This document shows positions 61,085 to 64,000 of a stretch of 64,000 nucleotides of DNA, piece by piece. The notes under the pieces were generated by a model, which saw nothing but the letters and a program-made list of their open reading frames with translations, was not told where the DNA came from and did not search any database. The stretch's first letter is position 1. Every line of letters begins with the position of its first letter. The DNA is taken from the NCBI GenBank assembly GCA_014238335.1, contig JABABI010000033.1, positions 1 through 64,000 of the forward strand. The letters are read 5' to 3'. Made by a program: the position numbers and the translations under genes. This DNA comes from Fuerstiella sp. (GTDB taxonomy: Bacteria; Planctomycetota; Planctomycetia; Planctomycetales; Planctomycetaceae).

Positions 61085-62341
61085 GTGACCGCTGGTATTT
61101 CTGCCGTCCGAAGTACGCTGCGGGCCTACGCCGACTTGCCCGTGCCGGTGCGTCTGCTGTGTCTGGGTTCTTTTATTAACCGAGCAGGGTCGTTCGTCTT
61201 TGTTTTTCTGACGATTTACATCAGCGAGCAGCTTGGTTTTGGCATTACGTACGCTGCCAACTGTTTCGGTGTCTTCGGACTGGGGTCGATTATCTCGTCC
61301 CTGGCCGGCGGGCAGCTGGCAGACAGAATTGGTCGAAAGCCGGTCATGGTGTTTGCTCTGCTCGGTGGAGCCGCAGCATTGGTATTGCTTGGCATCGTCA
61401 GGGATCGCTGGGGATTTCTGGGGCTGATTTTCGTTTTCTCACTGGCGATTGAAATGTATCGTCCGGCGGCGTCTGCGATGGTCAGCGATCTTGTCAGTGC
61501 GGCGGAGCGACCACTGGCGTTCGGCCTGATGTATATCGCCTTCAACCTTGGATTTGCATGTGCTGCTCCCGTGGGCGGACTTCTTGCACAGTTTTCGTTC
61601 AAACTGCTGTTCTGGGGCGATGCAGCGACGACAGCCGCCTATGGTCTGATCATTCTTTTCTTCATCAAAGAAACACACCCGAAACTGACTCGTGGCCGCC
61701 GCACGGAATTACAGCCTTCCGACGTTGGTCTGCTGGATGCTGTGCAGCACATTCTGCGAAACAAAACTTTTCTGCTTATCGCGCTGGCAACATTCCTGAC
61801 CAGCCTTGTTTTCATACAGGCGTTTTCGACGTTGCCGATTCATATGAATCAGCTCGGATTTTCGAAACGTGACATTGGTCTGTTTCTTTCGACGAATGGC
61901 ATTTTAATCGTCTTATGTCAGTTGCCCGTGACGCATATGCTGAATCGTTTTGAACGAGTCGGGGTGATTCTTGCTGGTGAGTTGCTACTTGCAGCTGGAT
62001 TTGGTCTGACAACCTTTGCCGTAACCGGTCCGATGTTTCTGATTACGATCGCCGTCTGGACGATGGGTGAAGTGTTTCAGGCGGCGTTTAAGCAGTCTCT
62101 GGTGGCAGATCTTGCACCTGTGCAGATGCGAGGCCGGTACATGGGAGCGTATTCGCTGTGCCATGCCGTCGGCCTGTCGGTCGGCGCGCCGCTTGGCGGC
62201 AGGATTTTTGACCGGTGGGGCAGTCACGTCCTGTGGCCGTCGTGCTTTGCTGTGATGATCACAGCGGCGGCTGTCTACGGTGTCGTATTTGTAAAGCAGT
62301 GGTCTGCATTTGTGACGGCAACAAAGACTGGCAGCACGTGA
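61085..62341 (+). CDS. MFS transporter, drug-efflux-like (DHA1 type)
   Basis: A 418-residue inner-membrane protein with about 12 helices. The loop between helices 2 and 3, GGQLADRIGRKPVMVFALLG, is the classic MFS motif. FINRAGSFVFVFLTIYISEQ and YRPAASAMVSDLVSAAERPL fit the MdtH/YfcJ-like group of drug:proton antiporters; the substrate is unknown. The GTG start at 61085 with GAAGG upstream gives a normal short leader; a TTG at 61016 would add 23 residues without support. It stands between the decayed region and the SDR-DUF6513 pair, 121 bases before the latter, so it might or might not be co-transcribed. Confidence 0.88.
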   Translation: MTAGISAVRSTLRAYADLPVPVRLLCLGSFINRAGSFVFVFLTIYISEQLGFGITYAANCFGVFGLGSIISSLAGGQLADRIGRKPVMVFALLGGAAALVLLGIVRDRWGFLGLIFVFSLAIEMYRPAASAMVSDLVSAAERPLAFGLMYIAFNLGFACAAPVGGLLAQFSFKLLFWGDAATTAAYGLIILFFIKETHPKLTRGRRTELQPSDVGLLDAVQHILRNKTFLLIALATFLTSLVFIQAFSTLPIHMNQLGFSKRDIGLFLSTNGILIVLCQLPVTHMLNRFERVGVILAGELLLAAGFGLTTFAVTGPMFLITIAVWTMGEVFQAAFKQSLVADLAPVQMRGRYMGAYSLCHAVGLSVGAPLGGRIFDRWGSHVLWPSCFAVMITAAAVYGVVFVKQWSAFVTATKTGST

Positions 62342-62462
62342 TGGCGGCAGTCACTGGATCCAGTGCCGGAGTCCTCGCAGTAATTCCCTAAACTCGTTCC
62401 TTCCCCTGAGACCGCAGCGCCGGACGGGTGCTTTTGTTCGTTGTGCCCGTTAATCTTTCCGC

Positions 62463-63221
62463 ATGTCGTTTGCAGAATTAGTCGGAAAAAGAATTGTCGT
62501 CACCGGTTCGTCCAGTGGAATTGGCAGAGCCATTGCACTGGAGTGCGCGCGAGCCGGGGCGGATGTTGTGATCAGCTGTCGCACTTCGAAAGACGGCGCG
62601 GAAGCGACGGCCACGGAAATCAGGAAGCTGGGCCGCGAAGCGTTTGTATTGACTGTTGACGTTTCTGACTCTGCGTCCCGCAGCCAGTTTGAGTGTCAGT
62701 GTTTTTCCCTTGGCCGAATAGATGCCCTTGTCAACAATGCTGGTGTGGATCTACTGACAGGTGAGATGAAAGAAGCAGACTATCAGACCAAGTTAAAATT
62801 GCTGCTGGACGTTGATGTGGCCGGGACGATCGCAATGTCACGAATATTCGGGCATCGTTTTCGCGAGCAGGGAAAGGGCTGCATCCTGAATATTGGCTGG
62901 GACCAGTCGGATCGGGGCATGGAGGGCGACAGCGGCGAACTGTTCGCGGCAACCAAGAACGCTGTTATGGGATTCACTCGCTCGTTGTCGCTAAGCCTGG
63001 CTCCTGAGGTGCGAGTCAACTGCATCGCTCCGGGCTGGATCAGGACCGCCTGGGGCGACGGTGCCAGTGATTACTGGCAACAGCGGGTTCTTGACGAGAC
63101 GCCGTTGAAGAAATGGGGACTGCCGCAGGATATCGCCAACATAGCTCGGTTTCTGCTCAGTCAGGATGCAGCGTACATCACAGGGCAGGTCATGAACGTC
63201 AACGGTGGCGCGGTACGGTGA
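62463..63221 (+). CDS. Short-chain dehydrogenase/reductase with Tyr-to-Phe active site
   Basis: A 252-residue Rossmann enzyme: TGSSSGIG (14-21) is the cofactor loop, NNAG is at 91-94, and VNCIAPGWIRTAW and ITGQVMNVNGGAV complete the fold. The catalytic Tyr-x-x-x-Lys reads FAATK (161-165), so the acid/base Tyr is Phe while Lys165 remains. The usual active-site Ser region is NIGWDQS and is also atypical. The gene overlaps the next (DUF6513) by four bases, so they are translationally coupled. Since FolM/PTR1-type pterin reductases are SDRs, a pterin-linked role is plausible, but this is inference. Confidence 0.88.
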   Translation: MSFAELVGKRIVVTGSSSGIGRAIALECARAGADVVISCRTSKDGAEATATEIRKLGREAFVLTVDVSDSASRSQFECQCFSLGRIDALVNNAGVDLLTGEMKEADYQTKLKLLLDVDVAGTIAMSRIFGHRFREQGKGCILNIGWDQSDRGMEGDSGELFAATKNAVMGFTRSLSLSLAPEVRVNCIAPGWIRTAWGDGASDYWQQRVLDETPLKKWGLPQDIANIARFLLSQDAAYITGQVMNVNGGAVR

Positions 63222-64000
63222 CCGAAGACCGAACATCACAGATCGAAAATGCGACTATCCTCTTCGTCACCGGGCGTCTGGCCGAAACCGGTCTGAGGGA
63301 GACGGTTGCCGGGTTGTCGCGGCGACTTGGGTTTCGCTACGAAGTCACGGTGCCCGGAATTCAGGTGGCGGCGTTACTGCATGTCAACCTGCTGTTGAAA
63401 CGGCTTCATGTTCCGAATGGCGTCGACCGTGTCGTCCTGCCTGGCTGGTGTCAGGGTGATCTGATGAAACTCGAACAGCATTTTGGAATATCCTTTGAGC
63501 GTGGACCGAAAGATCACCGTGATTTACCGGAGCACTTCGGCCTTGATCGGAAGAAAGAAATCCGCCTGGACTGTTACTCCATCGACATCATTGCTGAGAT
63601 CAATCATGCCACACGACTGCCTGTCGCTGATGTTGTCGCGGAAGCAAAGGCCATGACGGCCGCTGGTGCCGATCTGATTGATGTGGGGTGTGTGCCTGGC
63701 GAAAGCTGCCCGTTCGTTGGCGAAATTGTGCAAGCTCTGCGTGGCGAGAATCTGCGAGTTTCAATTGACAGCTTTGACCGTCACGAGGTCGAACACGCAG
63801 TCGCAGCGGGTGCAGAATTGGTGCTCAGCTGCAATCACTCGAATATTGACTGGGTAACGGACTTTGGTGTCGAAGTTGTTGCGATTCCGGATACACCGTC
63901 CGACACCGAATCACTGGACCGAATCATCGAACAGCTCTCTCGGAATAACGTTTCGTTCCGAATCGATCCGATTATTGAACCGATCGGAATGGGATTCACC
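63218..64000 (+). CDS. DUF6513/dihydropteroate synthase-like protein, partial at right edge
   Basis: GTG start overlapping the SDR stop by four bases (GTGA), then 261 codons to the window edge. The N-terminal part (ILFVTGRLAETGLRETVAGL, VDRVVLPGWCQGDL, FERGPKDHRDLPEHFGL) is the DUF6513 region. It is followed by a dihydropteroate-synthase-like barrel: IDIIAEINHATRLPVADVVA, GADLIDVGCVPG, LRVSIDSFDRHEVEHAVAAG and LVLSCNHSN. Such proteins are encoded with tetrahydromethanopterin-dependent one-carbon genes in methylotrophs and planctomycetes and are thought to act in pterin cofactor synthesis. The C-terminus lies beyond the window. Confidence 0.85.
   Translation, partial: MTEDRTSQIENATILFVTGRLAETGLRETVAGLSRRLGFRYEVTVPGIQVAALLHVNLLLKRLHVPNGVDRVVLPGWCQGDLMKLEQHFGISFERGPKDHRDLPEHFGLDRKKEIRLDCYSIDIIAEINHATRLPVADVVAEAKAMTAAGADLIDVGCVPGESCPFVGEIVQALRGENLRVSIDSFDRHEVEHAVAAGAELVLSCNHSNIDWVTDFGVEVVAIPDTPSDTESLDRIIEQLSRNNVSFRIDPIIEPIGMGFT

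Overview
The window reads as a chromosomal segment of a planctomycete, most likely from the Planctomycetaceae/Gimesia-Fuerstiella side of the phylum. The call rests on protein families found mainly in that group: DUF1501 Tat-exported proteins, PSD1-type DUF1549/DUF1553 proteins, c-type cytochrome-WD40 fusions, PPC-domain proteins, a YdjY-domain secreted protein and a DUF6513 dihydropteroate-synthase-like protein of tetrahydromethanopterin (H4MPT) one-carbon metabolism. Shine-Dalgarno sequences are patchy and GTG/TTG starts occur, as is usual in planctomycetes. I saw no tRNA, rRNA, CRISPR array, transposase or prophage gene.

Layout. 1-0.7 kb: decayed DUF1501 remnant cut by the left edge. 0.9-3.2 kb: YdjY-domain protein, YkgJ-type cysteine-cluster protein and TatD nuclease. 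3.7-13.2 kb: a same-strand envelope cluster of DUF1501, PPC-domain, DUF1549/DUF1553 and cytochrome c-WD40-coiled-coil proteins, followed at once by surE. 14.2-18.1 kb: ribose-phosphate pyrophosphokinase, transaldolase and a PQQ-like beta-propeller with EF-hands. 18.2-28.9 kb: a probable catabolic island with a Tat-exported protein, sodium:solute symporter, enolase-superfamily enzyme, amidohydrolase, MFS transporter, two tandem N,N-dimethylformamidase-large-subunit-like proteins and a divergent second amidohydrolase.

29.0-36.2 kb: an M28 peptidase pseudogene, a small membrane protein, a coiled-coil protein closed by a strong terminator, then a tight FHA / membrane Ser-Thr kinase / four-helix membrane protein unit. 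36.2-41.9 kb: KDG-kinase-like sugar kinase, DJ-1/PfpI protein, trypsin-like protease, cytochrome c'-like lipoprotein, Cys-rich lipoprotein and a small secreted protein. 42.0-49.5 kb (minus strand): a MoxR-DUF58-DUF4350 cluster with large membrane partners. 49.8-51.1 kb: a membrane-anchored Swt1-type HEPN protein and rpsT with a clear terminator. 51.5-57.9 kb: a citrate-synthase-like protein lacking two catalytic histidines, threonine synthase, a Gfo/Idh/MocA oxidoreductase and a DUF885 peptidase-like protein. 58.0-60.7 kb: decayed DUF1553, DUF1501 and VOC genes. 61.1-64.0 kb: MFS transporter, then an SDR overlapping the DUF6513 gene that runs off the right edge.

How genes may work together. 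The 3.7-13.2 kb block probably makes exported or periplasmic proteins used together. The 21-28 kb genes look like uptake plus hydrolysis/isomerisation of an amide- or lactone-like substrate. The FHA-kinase-membrane trio looks like a self-contained phospho-signalling unit. The SDR-DUF6513 pair probably belongs to pterin/C1 metabolism. Substrates and physiological roles in these four groups are inference. The strongest candidates for undescribed biology are the 18-29 kb catabolic island, the kinase unit, the HEPN membrane protein and the inactive-looking citrate synthase homologue.
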